This document shows positions 25,798-35,243 of a DNA stretch of 64,000 nucleotides, in pieces. Every line of letters begins with the position of its first letter. Within the stretch, counting starts at the first letter, position 1. A model generated the notes under the pieces. It was not told where the DNA came from, made no database searches, and saw nothing but the letters and a program-made list of their open reading frames with translations. This DNA is from Mucilaginibacter aquaedulcis (GTDB taxonomy: Bacteria > Bacteroidota > Bacteroidia > Sphingobacteriales > Sphingobacteriaceae), in assembly GCF_030409325.1 (NCBI RefSeq), contig NZ_JAUFPR010000002.1, forward strand, positions 2,418,001 through 2,482,000, given 5' to 3'. A program made the position numbers and the translations under genes.

Positions 25798-27156
25798 TTA
25801 GTGTCTGTTTCCGCCAGATGAACGGCTTGCTCCGCTCATTCCGCTATTACCGCCCGACTTGCTTTTACCGCCTTGCCTGTTACCACCGCCAGAGCGATTA
25901 CCACCTGGTTTGCCGCCGCGCCTGTTACCGCCGCCGCCTCTGCCCGATGGTGAGCTTTTACGCAAATTGGCATTAGCTGTGCCTTTTTTAGCCGCCATAC
26001 CCGCCGCTACCGCAACCGGACTAAGCGGATAAGGATGTGCCTCTTCAACCGGGATTTCTTTGGCTATCAGTTTATGAATATCTTTTAAAAATTCAATTTC
26101 ATCCTCGTCGCAAAAAGAAAATGCTATACCGTTGGCACCCGCCCTGCCTGTACGGCCGATACGGTGTACATAGGTTTCAGGAATGTTAGGGATCTCGTAG
26201 TTTATAACGTGGGTAAGCTCGTCAATATCAATACCGCGTGCTGCAATATCCGTAGCTATTAAAACACGTGTAGTACGGTTTTTAAAATTGGTTAAAGCCC
26301 GCTGACGTGCATTTTGCGATTTGTTACCGTGAATGGCTTCAGCAGTGATGCCTACACGGGTAAGGTCTTTCACCACTTTATCGGCACCATGTTTGGTACG
26401 GGTAAATACAAGTACGGTTTTAATGTTCTTATCCTTTAAGATATGGATGAGCAACGATTTTTTATCGTTCTTATCTACATAATAAAGTGATTGCTGTATG
26501 GTATCGGCAGTTGATGATACCGGGGTAACCTCAATTTTTTCAGGATTGGTTAATATGGTATCGGCCAAGTGCTGAATTTCTTTTGGCATAGTAGCCGAAA
26601 AGAAAAGAGTTTGCCTTTTTGCAGGTACTTTGGCAATGATCTTTTTAACATCATTTACAAAACCCATATCCAGCATGCGGTCGGCCTCATCAAGTACCAG
26701 CATTTTAACGTGCTCCAGATGAATAAAACGCTGGTTCATCAAGTCAAGCAAACGGCCAGGGGTTGCTATCAAAATATCAACACCACGCCTTAAAGCATCA
26801 ACCTGTGGGTTTTGTGACACACCGCCAAAAATCACGAGGTTCTTTAAACCGGTATGTTTACCATAAGCAGTAAAGCTTTCGCCAATTTGTATGGCCAGTT
26901 CGCGGGTTGGGGTTAATATCAGTGCTTTAATTGTTTTTTGCTCTTTATGAGCAATCCTGTCCTGATGCAATAAATGCAAAATAGGCAGGGCGAAAGCAGC
27001 GGTTTTACCGGTGCCTGTTTGCGCGCAACCCAGTAAATCCTGGTGCTGCAATATAATGGGGATGGCTTGTGCCTGTATTGGTGTAGGTGTAGTATATCCC
27101 TCAGTTTTTAAGGCCTTGAGTAAGGGCTCAATTAATTTTAAATTTTCAAATGACAT
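25798..27156 (-). CDS. DEAD-box RNA helicase (RhlE-like)
   Basis: The 452-residue ATP-dependent RNA helicase has the Q motif ([12 protein letters not shown]), motif [10 protein letters not shown], Ia [20 protein letters not shown], and [12 protein letters not shown], all in usual order over ~370 residues. The last ~70 residues form a Gly/Arg/Ser-rich tail ([14 protein letters not shown]), which in this family binds RNA without specificity. RhlE-type enzymes act in ribosome assembly and mRNA decay, often at low temperature. It is a single-gene unit with its own promoter and terminator. Confidence 0.94.
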   Translation of the reverse strand: MSFENLKLIEPLLKALKTEGYTTPTPIQAQAIPIILQHQDLLGCAQTGTGKTAAFALPILHLLHQDRIAHKEQKTIKALILTPTRELAIQIGESFTAYGKHTGLKNLVIFGGVSQNPQVDALRRGVDILIATPGRLLDLMNQRFIHLEHVKMLVLDEADRMLDMGFVNDVKKIIAKVPAKRQTLFFSATMPKEIQHLADTILTNPEKIEVTPVSSTADTIQQSLYYVDKNDKKSLLIHILKDKNIKTVLVFTRTKHGADKVVKDLTRVGITAEAIHGNKSQNARQRALTNFKNRTTRVLIATDIAARGIDIDELTHVINYEIPNIPETYVHRIGRTGRAGANGIAFSFCDEDEIEFLKDIHKLIAKEIPVEEAHPYPLSPVAVAAGMAAKKGTANANLRKSSPSGRGGGGNRRGGKPGGNRSGGGNRQGGKSKSGGNSGMSGASRSSGGNRH

Positions 27157-27255
27157 GTAATGGTTGTAATGTGTATTGTGCTATCGCCAAAGCAAATGCG
27201 GGTCTGACGAGTTTTTCGGTAATCAAAACCGTAGGGGCGAATAAGTATTTTTTTG

Positions 27256-27263
27256 CAAAGATA
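27256..27263 (-). promoter_or_regulatory. -7 promoter box of the helicase gene
   Basis: TATCTTTG on the minus strand, an exact Bacteroidota -7 box, giving a leader of about 90-95 nt before the helicase start. Confidence 0.6.
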
Positions 27264-27330
27264 CACTTTTTATATCAGATGCACAGATGAGGGCTTTTTG
27301 TGCATCGAGTTGCCATTGAGGTTTTTTAAT

Positions 27331-27430
27331 TCTCTCCCAACGGGAGGGGTGCGGTTGGTCTGTGCAGTCGCAGGGAGGGGTTGATCTACTGCAAAGTACC
27401 CCTACCTCCTCCTTCCCCAAGGAAGGAATC
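27331..27430. repeat. palindromic intergenic repeat
   Basis: The 309-bp gap between the helicase and lspA holds short palindromes: CTCCCAACGGGAG (27334-27346) and CCTTCCCCAAGGAAGG (27411-27426), with GGGAGGGGTT and TACCCCTACCTCC between them. A 74-codon minus frame runs across it but looks non-coding. Confidence 0.55.
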
Positions 27431-27465
27431 ACACTTATCCAACGCACTTAGATTTACAACTGTGA

Positions 27466-28005
27466 CTAAACCTCTACCTTTTCGCCGTTACCCGCCTGCT
27501 TTTGGTTCTTGATCTGGCGGTCTTTAAGAAATGATTGTACAAGTAAAATGCCTACACCTGCCATGATCGACATGTCAGCTACGTTGAAAACGCCGGTTTG
27601 AGCCCAACTAAATTTAATGAACATAAAATCGGTTACGCTGTGGTATACCCACCTGTCGTAAAGATTACCAAAACCTCCTGCAAGTACCAGTACTATGCCT
27701 AAGGCATTCAGTTTATTTAAATTGTTTTTTAGCAACACATATAACAAGCCAAAAAGCAACACCCCTGCCGGCAACAGGGTTAGCAGTATAAAGCGCCACG
27801 GGTTACCCAACGAATCGCCAAGACTTAAAAACGCTCCTGTATTTTCGGTACGTACCAGCTGAAAATGTTCTGATTTAAAGGGATACAGTACCTCGTAGAA
27901 ATTAAAATGCTTGCGTACATATATTTTTGAAAGCTGATCAAGCCCGATATCAACTATCAGGATCACCAGTATTACCAATCCCCTCAAAATCCCTTTTCTG
28001 TTCAT
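27466..28005 (-). CDS. lspA: lipoprotein signal peptidase (signal peptidase II)
   Basis: The 179-residue inner-membrane aspartyl protease removes signal peptides from diacylated lipoproteins. It has four hydrophobic helices; the conserved motifs DQLSK (residues ~23-27), NTGAFLS, GNLYDR with the first catalytic Asp, and FNVADMSI with the second are all present. The Lys/Gln-rich C-terminus is typical. It would process the lipoproteins seen elsewhere in the window (for example at 20424 and 60735). Confidence 0.96.
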   Translation of the reverse strand: MNRKGILRGLVILVILIVDIGLDQLSKIYVRKHFNFYEVLYPFKSEHFQLVRTENTGAFLSLGDSLGNPWRFILLTLLPAGVLLFGLLYVLLKNNLNKLNALGIVLVLAGGFGNLYDRWVYHSVTDFMFIKFSWAQTGVFNVADMSIMAGVGILLVQSFLKDRQIKNQKQAGNGEKVEV

Positions 28006-28083
28006 TAATATATGTAATTATAAATTATTATGGTACAATAACGTAGTTGCAACGGTTTAATTATCAGCGAGTATAAGCAGTGG

Positions 28084-28404
28084 TTATTGCTTTGGCGGTG
28101 GATATTCGCCCATGAAACCCTTATCGCGTTTGGTTTGCTCCCAGTTATCGGTATAAGCCGCAAGCCAGTAATCATACTTATCAAAATCAAACTCCAGGGT
28201 GGTGTATGGTTTTAAAAATGTAGCATCTACGGGCTCAATCTGATACATGTCAAACAGCGGGTCTTCCGAATCTACCTCGTAGTAGTTTTGCAGAATGGAA
28301 AGTTCAATAGGTGCAAGGTCAACCTGCCCGGCTAAAGAATCGTCGGTTTTATCAAAGTATTGAATTTCGCGCTTTAACCACTCCGGCTGTTTAACGTTGC
28401 CCAT
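28084..28404 (-). CDS. hypothetical acidic protein
   Basis: I do not recognise a family. The 106-residue protein is acidic and aromatic (QYFDKTDDSLAGQVDLAP, FDFDKYDYWLAAYTDNW) with no signal peptide or membrane helix and a C-terminal GEYPPPKQ. ATG 28404 (MGNVKQPEW) is preferred over one three codons upstream. It lies between enolase and lspA on the same strand; the enolase terminator overlaps its upstream region, so it probably has its own promoter. Confidence 0.65.
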   Translation of the reverse strand: MGNVKQPEWLKREIQYFDKTDDSLAGQVDLAPIELSILQNYYEVDSEDPLFDMYQIEPVDATFLKPYTTLEFDFDKYDYWLAAYTDNWEQTKRDKGFMGEYPPPKQ

Positions 28405-28415
28405 TTGTATCAATT

Positions 28416-28452
28416 AAAAAAGAGCCACCTGTTTTAAGCAGATGGCTCTTTA
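28416..28452 (-). terminator. intrinsic terminator of enolase
   Basis: AAAGAGCCATCTG / CAGGTGGCTCTTT stem (minus strand, one wobble) followed by TTTTTT, 11 nt after the enolase stop. Confidence 0.88.
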
Positions 28453-28462
28453 ATGAGTTATA

Positions 28463-29761
<1,299 letters not shown>

Positions 29762-29853
29762 TTATTGTCAGATATTTGTAATTTGTAAACCGCGGGCTAA
29801 GTTAATAGCAAAATCAAGAAATCACAATTGAAATTTTGTATTTGTTATGATTC

Positions 29854-30591
29854 TTAATCGGTAGTTGTTGGTAAAAGCTCTCTTTGAACTCCATTTTTCC
29901 GATTTATACGATACATTAACATAAGCATAATGTTATTTTTACCACTGCTGGTAGTTGCGGAGTAGTTTCGCTGATTGATCCAGCCTGCCTGTGCTATCCA
30001 TTTTTTATCAAACTGATAGCCTAATGCCGCCGAAACCCGGTTACGCTCGAAATTTGGGGCCTTATTATTAAAAAACACCTCATCAAAAATGGATAAGAAC
30101 CAGGTTTTAGCAATAATCTTTCTATTATTTAAGGGAATAAACATATTTAGGCGATAGCGAAAGCGGTTTCGGTAATCGCCGTTTACCCATCGTTGTTCTA
30201 TACGGTACCGATGTTCAAATTTTATACGATCCAGGAACTGGTTAACTGTCATCTGCTCCCACAGCCTGAATTCGTTAGTTACAGGTCCGGCATTCACATC
30301 TGTATAATCATAGGTATGGTAAGTACCGGTACCCAAAAGGGCGATAAAGTTTTTATCCAGATCGTAACTAACACCGGCTTTGGCCTCATAATATTGAAAT
30401 TGTGAAATAGGGCCATTCGTACGGATTTGTAATTCGGAATAGCCACCCCATCTATGCAAACTATCGCCGGGTAATACCACTGTGGCTATGCCCCATGTAC
30501 CTACTTTTGAATCCTGAGCTTTAACATTAAGTGAACATATTGTTAACAAAGCAACAATCAGAACAATTGCGTTTAAGTTTTTTAACATCAT
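29854..30591 (-). CDS. DUF2490 family secreted protein
   Basis: The 245-residue protein has a signal peptide (LNAIVLIVALLTICSLNVKA then QD) and a beta-rich, aromatic C-terminal region consistent with a small outer-membrane barrel; FEHRYRIEQRW and NRFRYRLNMFIPLN are DUF2490 hallmarks. Function unknown. ATG 30591 (or 30588) is chosen because an exact promoter box lies just upstream at 30608-30615. Four phased TTAAyrTTA words precede that box, suggesting control by a DNA-bending or OmpR-type activator. Confidence 0.8.
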   Translation of the reverse strand: MMLKNLNAIVLIVALLTICSLNVKAQDSKVGTWGIATVVLPGDSLHRWGGYSELQIRTNGPISQFQYYEAKAGVSYDLDKNFIALLGTGTYHTYDYTDVNAGPVTNEFRLWEQMTVNQFLDRIKFEHRYRIEQRWVNGDYRNRFRYRLNMFIPLNNRKIIAKTWFLSIFDEVFFNNKAPNFERNRVSAALGYQFDKKWIAQAGWINQRNYSATTSSGKNNIMLMLMYRINRKNGVQRELLPTTTD

Positions 30592-30607
30592 ATTAAGGTT
30601 AATACCG

Positions 30608-30615
30608 CAAAAGTA
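30608..30615 (-). promoter_or_regulatory. -7 promoter box of the DUF2490 gene
   Basis: TACTTTTG on the minus strand fits TAnnTTTG; no -33 TTTG is present at the right distance, where the phased repeats lie instead, so an activator is likely needed. Confidence 0.5.
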
Positions 30616-30620
30616 TTTCC

Positions 30621-30672
30621 TTAACATTACCTTAATGTTAATATAAACACTGTTAATGTTATATTAATGTTA
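30621..30672 (-). promoter_or_regulatory. four helically phased TTAAyrTTA operator-like repeats
   Basis: Copies at 30621-30629, 30632-30640, 30653-30661 and 30664-30672 are spaced 11, 21 and 11 bp, so all face the same side of the helix. On the minus strand they read TAACATTAA (three) or TAATGTTAA, close to the TTAACA direct repeats bound by PhoP in Bacillus. Confidence 0.55.
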
Positions 30673-30715
30673 AGTAATTTCAAAAGCAAACAGGGAAAGC
30701 TTAGTTTATTACAAG

Positions 30716-31816
30716 TTATTCCCATTTAAAGGTTTTAACAGCTACAGCGTATATAATGAAAAACCATACCAGTAATATTAACAATTGATGGGTAACATCG
30801 CCCAGGCCCGCACCTTCAAAAGCTACCTTACGCATGGCATTATTCAAATGTGTAAGTGGCAGTACATTACTGATAACCTGCAACCATTTCGGGAAGGCGG
30901 TTACCGAAAAAAATGTACCAGACAATAAAAACTGAGGTAAGGTTATAATATTAGACAAAGGCGGAACAGTACTCTCATTTTTAGCAATACCGGATACGGT
31001 AAAACCAAAGCCCATGAATATAATGAGCCCAATGGCCGAGAGCACCAGCATATTAAGCACCGTAGTTACGCCATGCACCAGTGTAAAGCCAAACATATAA
31101 TGCCCTACCAGTATAATAAACAGCGAACCTAACAACGAGAATGTAAGGCGGGCCAGCGCCTCGCCCAGTACAATGCTGTAGCGTTTAACCGGGGTAGCAA
31201 AAAAGCGTTTAATAACCAGCGTTAAACGCAAACTTAAAAACACGAAGGCTGTACCAAAAACACCGCTGCTTAACAGCGAGAAACCCAACTGCCCAGGCAA
31301 TATAAAATCAATGTATTTATACTCGCGCCCCTGTATGGTACTTTCCCTGATCTCGGCTACGGGCGGTGTGCCCTTCAGCGCGTTGTTGTTAATATTATAG
31401 TATATGTTGCTCAGTACCGACCGCAATATATTCCCCTTTTCGGCCGAGGCTTTGGTGTATTGTACATTGATAGTGAATGGCGGGCGGCTATTGTTTTTTT
31501 GGATGTTGATAATAGCATCAAGGCTGCCTTTTGACAGGTTGGTGTTCATCTCCTCGGCAGATTGATCCTGTACCAGGTTTACCACTTTCACACTTTTCAG
31601 CGCCTTGTATACCGGGCTGATGGTATCGCTGCCTTTGGCTACACCCACATCAACGGTAACGCCGCCGCCGCCAATATTGGCAAAAACAATAATAAATATA
31701 AGCGGAAAAGCCAGCGTAAATACCACAGCCGATGGGCTGCGCAATATTGACCTGAAACTGGCCTTAGCAATGGCCAGCGTTGCTTTTGTGTTACTATATG
31801 ATTGGTTTGGGTTCAT
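30716..31816 (-). CDS. ABC-2 type transporter permease
   Basis: The 366-residue protein has an N-terminal membrane helix (~30-50), a large extracytoplasmic domain (~52-170, starting VTVDVGVAKGSDTISPVYKA), then five more helices in the last ~190 residues. This is the drug/lipid export permease layout (YhhJ/ABC2_membrane_3 type). The ATPase gene lies 104 bp upstream on the same strand, forming a two-gene exporter. The substrate cannot be inferred. Confidence 0.9.
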   Translation of the reverse strand: MNPNQSYSNTKATLAIAKASFRSILRSPSAVVFTLAFPLIFIIVFANIGGGGVTVDVGVAKGSDTISPVYKALKSVKVVNLVQDQSAEEMNTNLSKGSLDAIINIQKNNSRPPFTINVQYTKASAEKGNILRSVLSNIYYNINNNALKGTPPVAEIRESTIQGREYKYIDFILPGQLGFSLLSSGVFGTAFVFLSLRLTLVIKRFFATPVKRYSIVLGEALARLTFSLLGSLFIILVGHYMFGFTLVHGVTTVLNMLVLSAIGLIIFMGFGFTVSGIAKNESTVPPLSNIITLPQFLLSGTFFSVTAFPKWLQVISNVLPLTHLNNAMRKVAFEGAGLGDVTHQLLILLVWFFIIYAVAVKTFKWE

Positions 31817-31824
31817 TTGATTAT

Positions 31825-31906
31825 TAAAGTCCGGATGACGGAAAGACCGAAAGTCCGGAAGTGTCTTGATTTGTTAACTTAACTTATAACTTGGAACTCA
31901 TTACTG
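31825..31906. repeat. short word repeats between ABC genes
   Basis: AAGTCCGGA occurs at 31827-31835 and again at 31851-31859, with GACGGAAAGACCG between; AACTT words repeat over 31877-31910. It resembles the other word-type spacers but the two sides do not form a clear long hairpin. Confidence 0.4.
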
Positions 31907-31920
31907 GAAACTTTGGCCTC

Positions 31921-32685
31921 TTACCCCTCCCGCCATTCTTTACCGGTAAGGTTAATGAACACATCTTCCAGGTTGGCTAATTTAACCTGCTTTTTGCGTT
32001 CAAAGCCCGATGCTACCAATTCATCAATAAAATGATCGGGTGTATCAATGCCGATGATATGACCGCCATCAACAAAGGCTACCCTATCGCACAATACCTC
32101 GGCCTCATCCATATAATGGGTGGTAATTACAACGGTTGTGCCCTGGTCGCGTATTTCGCGTATCAGATCCCAAAGGTTACGGCGGGCCTGCGGGTCGAGG
32201 CCGGTAGTAGGTTCATCCAAAAAAATGATCCGGGGATTATTGATGAGCGTGGTAGCAATAGAAAAACGCTGTTTTTGACCACCTGATAGATCTTTGTACT
32301 TTGCTTTGGCCTTATCGGTAAGCGCTACTTTTTCCAGCATCTCCATCGGGCTTTTATCAATTCCATACAAGCCCGAAAAAAGGGTAATGAGTTCAGACAG
32401 GTTAAGATTTGGGTAGTAACCGGCAGCCTGCAGTTGCACGCCTATTCGCTTTTTAATGCTGTCGGTATCAGTTTCAATATCAAAGCCATCCACAACAATG
32501 CGGCCCGAAGTTTTTTCGCGCAGGGTTTCAATGATCTCGAGTGTAGTTGTTTTACCGGCACCGTTGGGGCCGAGCAAGCCAAAAATCTCGCCCTCAAATA
32601 CTTCAAAACTTATGCCTTTTACAGCTGCAAAATCGCCATAGTTTTTAACAAGGTCGTTTACAGTAATGATGGGTTGTTTGGTCAT
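31921..32685 (-). CDS. ABC transporter ATP-binding protein
   Basis: A 254-residue ATPase with Walker A GPNGAGKTT, signature LSGGQKQR, Walker B IIFLDEPTTGLD and the switch His in VITTHYMDEAE. It belongs to the ABC-2/CcmA-like export class and pairs with the permease gene downstream. ATG 32685 (MTKQPIITVNDL) is used; the frame is open 28 codons further up but that sequence is not ABC-like. Confidence 0.94.
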   Translation of the reverse strand: MTKQPIITVNDLVKNYGDFAAVKGISFEVFEGEIFGLLGPNGAGKTTTLEIIETLREKTSGRIVVDGFDIETDTDSIKKRIGVQLQAAGYYPNLNLSELITLFSGLYGIDKSPMEMLEKVALTDKAKAKYKDLSGGQKQRFSIATTLINNPRIIFLDEPTTGLDPQARRNLWDLIREIRDQGTTVVITTHYMDEAEVLCDRVAFVDGGHIIGIDTPDHFIDELVASGFERKKQVKLANLEDVFINLTGKEWREG

Positions 32686-32765
32686 AGGGTAAAAATGCGT
32701 CAGATTAATGAAATAACCATGAGTTTTTGCTTGTATTACAGAATTTTTACAACCCGGCACCTCTT

Positions 32766-32996
32766 TCAAGACTTCTGCTTTCGGTGAGCGTGGGCGGGAG
32801 TTAATTCGCTTTCTGATTTTAGTACTTTGTTGCCGTTATCCTGCTTAATATCATAGGCAGGCTCATTTTTACTGGCATTGCGTTTTACTTTGGTGCCTTT
32901 AATGGTTTTTGCAACCGGTTCGGTATGCTTGCCGGTAATTTTGCCTTGGGCTTCTGATTTGCCCCATTTCCAGTTTACGGTATCTCCCTTTTTCAT
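32766..32996 (-). CDS. DUF2945 (HVA1/Tudor-like) protein
   Basis: The 76-residue basic protein MKKGDTVNWKWGKSEAQGKI... is the short DUF2945 domain: a small beta-barrel with the WKWGxxxAxG start and the late AYDIKQDNGNKVLKSESEL segment. The fold resembles Tudor/SH3 barrels; role unknown, possibly nucleic-acid binding because of its Lys content. ATG 32996 is chosen; upstream in-frame Met 32-33041 would add 15 unrelated residues. Confidence 0.8.
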   Translation of the reverse strand: MKKGDTVNWKWGKSEAQGKITGKHTEPVAKTIKGTKVKRNASKNEPAYDIKQDNGNKVLKSESELTPAHAHRKQKS

Positions 32997-33057
32997 TATA
33001 AAGTAGGATTGATGTATTGATATTAACAGGAGATACCGCATAATGATTTGATTATTA

Positions 33058-33156
33058 TTATTTTATCAAATGCCCTATGGAGTGCCACCATGCTTCAGCA
33101 TATTCGGCTGCCTTTAGCAATAATTGTATAATTTGTACAGCAAGTAAAGTTTTCAT
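33058..33156 (-). CDS. possible 32-residue small protein, MKTL start (a)
   Basis: An ATG-initiated frame begins MKTLLAVQIIQLLLKAAEYA and ends GHLIK. It is hydrophobic at the N-terminus and amphipathic after. It starts with the same four residues, in the same AAAGTTTTCAT context (plus strand), as a second frame 240 bp away. Too short to prove by reading alone. Confidence 0.35.
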   Translation of the reverse strand: MKTLLAVQIIQLLLKAAEYAEAWWHSIGHLIK

Positions 33157-33274
33157 GATATGAGTAGTTTGTAGTTCAAATGTGCTAACAGAATAGTTTT
33201 TTAAGTAATGCTTTTAGGCGAAGTCCATCAAACTTCCGGTAAACGGCCGAAAATTACCGATGAAAAATTCTGCT

Positions 33275-33357
33275 GTTAAATAATCAGCATTACCGAACTT
33301 ATCAGGTAAATAATGCGGCCATTACCTGTGTAAATAATGGCGAATGTTCCTGTAAAT
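33275..33357. repeat. degenerate ~24-bp tandem units
   Basis: Units begin GTTAAATAATCAGCATTACC, GTAAATAATGCGGCCATTAC and GTAAATAATGGCGAATGTTC, the last two ending CCTGT; a partial fourth (AAATAAAC) follows. Confidence 0.5.
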
Positions 33358-33397
33358 AAACTATGAGTGATATAAATGGGGTAGCTAAAGTTTTCAT
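33302..33397 (-). CDS. possible 31-residue small protein, MKTL start (b)
   Basis: ATG frame MKTLATPFISLIVYLQEHSP... ending MAALFT. Its C-terminal half overlaps degenerate tandem repeats, which argues against it; the shared start context with frame (a) argues for it. Confidence 0.3.
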   Translation of the reverse strand: MKTLATPFISLIVYLQEHSPLFTQVMAALFT

Positions 33398-33565
33398 CGT
33401 GATCTTGTTTCTTTATTCAAAGATGCCAGCCTAACTTTATAGTAAACAGTGCTTTTTGACCAGTCACCGGAAATTTTCGGTAAACGGCATAAAAGCGGGG
33501 GCGAATATTTTACCGGGACCACCTGCATCTTTGCAAGCCTGAACCTAAAATCGTATCATTGGCTA

Positions 33566-34792
33566 ATGAAACGCCTTTTATCAAACCTAACTTTCCAGGT
33601 TCTTTTTGCTATTGCCTTAGGTATCATCGTAGGGCTAAACTTTAAAGGTTTTGGCCCTACTGCGGAGATGATTAGCAAGATGTTCATCAGCCTGATCACC
33701 ATGATCATAGCGCCTATCATTTTTTTTACCATAGTGCTGGGCATTGCAGGCATGAGCGATATGAAAAAGGTGGGCCGTGTAGGCGGCAAGGCCCTGCTTT
33801 ATTTTGAGGTGGTTACCACTTTTGCCCTTGTTATTGGGGTTACTGTAGCCAACCTCATTAAACCCGGTGAAGGCTTTGTAAACCATACCGCTGTTGATAC
33901 CAACAAACTGGCTAACTATCAAAAAGCTGCCGAAGAAATGCATTGGGCCGATTTTTTTACCCACATCATTCCATCCAATGCGTTTGAAGCTTTTGCCAAG
34001 GGCGATATTTTACAGATACTATTCTTTGCCATTCTGTTTGGCTTTGGCCTTAGCCGCATGGGCGAAACCGGGCAATCTGTTATCCAGTTGTTTGATAAAC
34101 TATCTAAGGTTTTCTTCAACATTATGCGGATCGTGATGAAGGTGGCCCCTATTGGTGCCTTTGGAGGCATGGCCTTTACCATCAGCAAGTATGGTATCAA
34201 AACTCTGCAGCCGCTGGCCATGTTAATGGGTTCTGTTTATTTGACCATGTTCCTGTTTATTTTTGTGGTGCTCAACCTTATCTGCTACATGTTTGAGTTT
34301 AGCCTTTGGAAATACCTGGTACATATCAAGGAAGAGATACTCATAGTACTGGGCACTTCCTCCTCGGAATCGGCCCTGCCGGGGATGATGGATAAGCTCG
34401 AAAAATTCGGCTGTTCCAAATCGGTAGTGGGTTTGGTGATCCCCACAGGGTATTCCTTTAATCTGGATGGCACTACGATATACCTGTCTATGTCGGTGAT
34501 ATTTCTGGCACAGGTTTTTCATATCCCATTATCTGTTTACCAGCAGCTAACCATCATCGGTATTTTGATGATCACCTCCAAAGGGGCGGCAGGCGTAACC
34601 GGCAGCGGCTTCATAGTACTTACCAGCACCCTGGCGGCCATCAAGGTTATCCCGGTAGAGGGCGTGGCCATATTGTTAGGTGTCGACAGGTTTATGTCCG
34701 AAGCGCGGGCCATCACCAACGTGATCGGGAATGGGGTTGCCACCATTGTGATTGCCAAAAGCGAAAAAGAGTTTACCCCCCCGACCAACTGA
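33566..34792 (+). CDS. dicarboxylate/amino acid:cation symporter (DAACS family)
   Basis: The 408-residue carrier imports glutamate, aspartate or C4-dicarboxylates with Na+ or H+. It has eight helices plus two re-entrant hairpins; family marks are the Ser-rich HP1 GTSSSESALPGMMDKL, the SFNLDGTTIYL motif in helix 7 and GAAGVTGSGFIVL in HP2, then the VDRFMSEARAITNVIGN segment of helix 8. ATG 33566 (MKRLLSNLTF) is chosen over an upstream frame extension of 39 unrelated residues. It stands alone. Confidence 0.95.
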   Translation: MKRLLSNLTFQVLFAIALGIIVGLNFKGFGPTAEMISKMFISLITMIIAPIIFFTIVLGIAGMSDMKKVGRVGGKALLYFEVVTTFALVIGVTVANLIKPGEGFVNHTAVDTNKLANYQKAAEEMHWADFFTHIIPSNAFEAFAKGDILQILFFAILFGFGLSRMGETGQSVIQLFDKLSKVFFNIMRIVMKVAPIGAFGGMAFTISKYGIKTLQPLAMLMGSVYLTMFLFIFVVLNLICYMFEFSLWKYLVHIKEEILIVLGTSSSESALPGMMDKLEKFGCSKSVVGLVIPTGYSFNLDGTTIYLSMSVIFLAQVFHIPLSVYQQLTIIGILMITSKGAAGVTGSGFIVLTSTLAAIKVIPVEGVAILLGVDRFMSEARAITNVIGNGVATIVIAKSEKEFTPPTN

Positions 34793-35016
34793 AGGGGGAG
34801 TTTCCTTGTAAACTTCTTAAAATTTTATTTTAATAGTTTTTAGCTCAAAATTTGATCGTTTTACATTAAAATTCACTTAAAATTTGGCAGAAATTGCTGT
34901 TTTATATCAGCTTTGACGGTTTTCGATGCGCTTTTTAAACTTTAAAAAGTTATAAATTATTGACTATCAGATAATATTTACTAAATATCACCATTTTAAA
35001 GAACTTCTGTTTTAAC

Positions 35017-35059
35017 CAAACGGCCCGTTACTCTTTAGTTCAGAGTAACGGGCCGTTTG
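35017..35059. terminator. bidirectional hairpin terminator
   Basis: A perfect 18-bp stem (CAAACGGCCCGTTACTCT and its complement) with a 7-nt loop and TATTTTA after it; one of the strongest stems in the window. Confidence 0.85.
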
Positions 35060-35108
35060 TATTTTAAAGGTACGAAAATTCAGGGGTAAAAGCAATTTCA
35101 TTAATGTT

Positions 35109-35194
35109 TGCCATTTCGACGAGGTACGAGGAGAAATCTTGCGCACTTGCTATGTTCAACGTATAAGATTTCTCCCTACGATCGAAATGACAAC
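35109..35194. repeat. GTCATTTCGACGA palindromic repeat, copy 1
   Basis: CCATTTCGACGAGGTACGAG and GGAGAAATCTT on the left face AAGATTTCTCC and CGATCGAAATGACAAC on the right. The same family occurs at 46702-46822, 55480-55600 and 56246-56331. Confidence 0.8.
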
Positions 35195-35243
35195 AAAGTT
35201 GATAATACCGCAAATCAAAAGTTCCCCCTTCAGGTGGCCGGGA

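Larger units (their letters stand above)
32997..33565. other. 569-bp spacer with two small frames and degenerate repeats
   Basis: Between the DUF2945 gene (-) and the symporter (+). It holds two ~32-codon minus frames (33058-33156, 33302-33397), three to four degenerate ~24-bp units (33275-33357, words GTAAATAATG and TTACCTGT), and CGGTAAACGGC at ~33239 and ~33477. The symporter promoter should lie near 33520-33535, where CATCTTTG is one base off the -7 consensus. Confidence 0.45.
34793..35243. other. 451-bp spacer: AT-rich, terminator, palindromic repeat
   Basis: 34793-35015 is plain AT-rich sequence with no recognised feature. A terminator hairpin (35017-35059) and a palindromic repeat (35109-35194) follow and separate the convergent genes. 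Confidence 0.6.

Noticed and set aside
27223..27447. 74-codon minus-strand frame upstream of the helicase gene
   Set aside because: Falls on short palindromes and the helicase promoter; protein has no plausible domain pattern.
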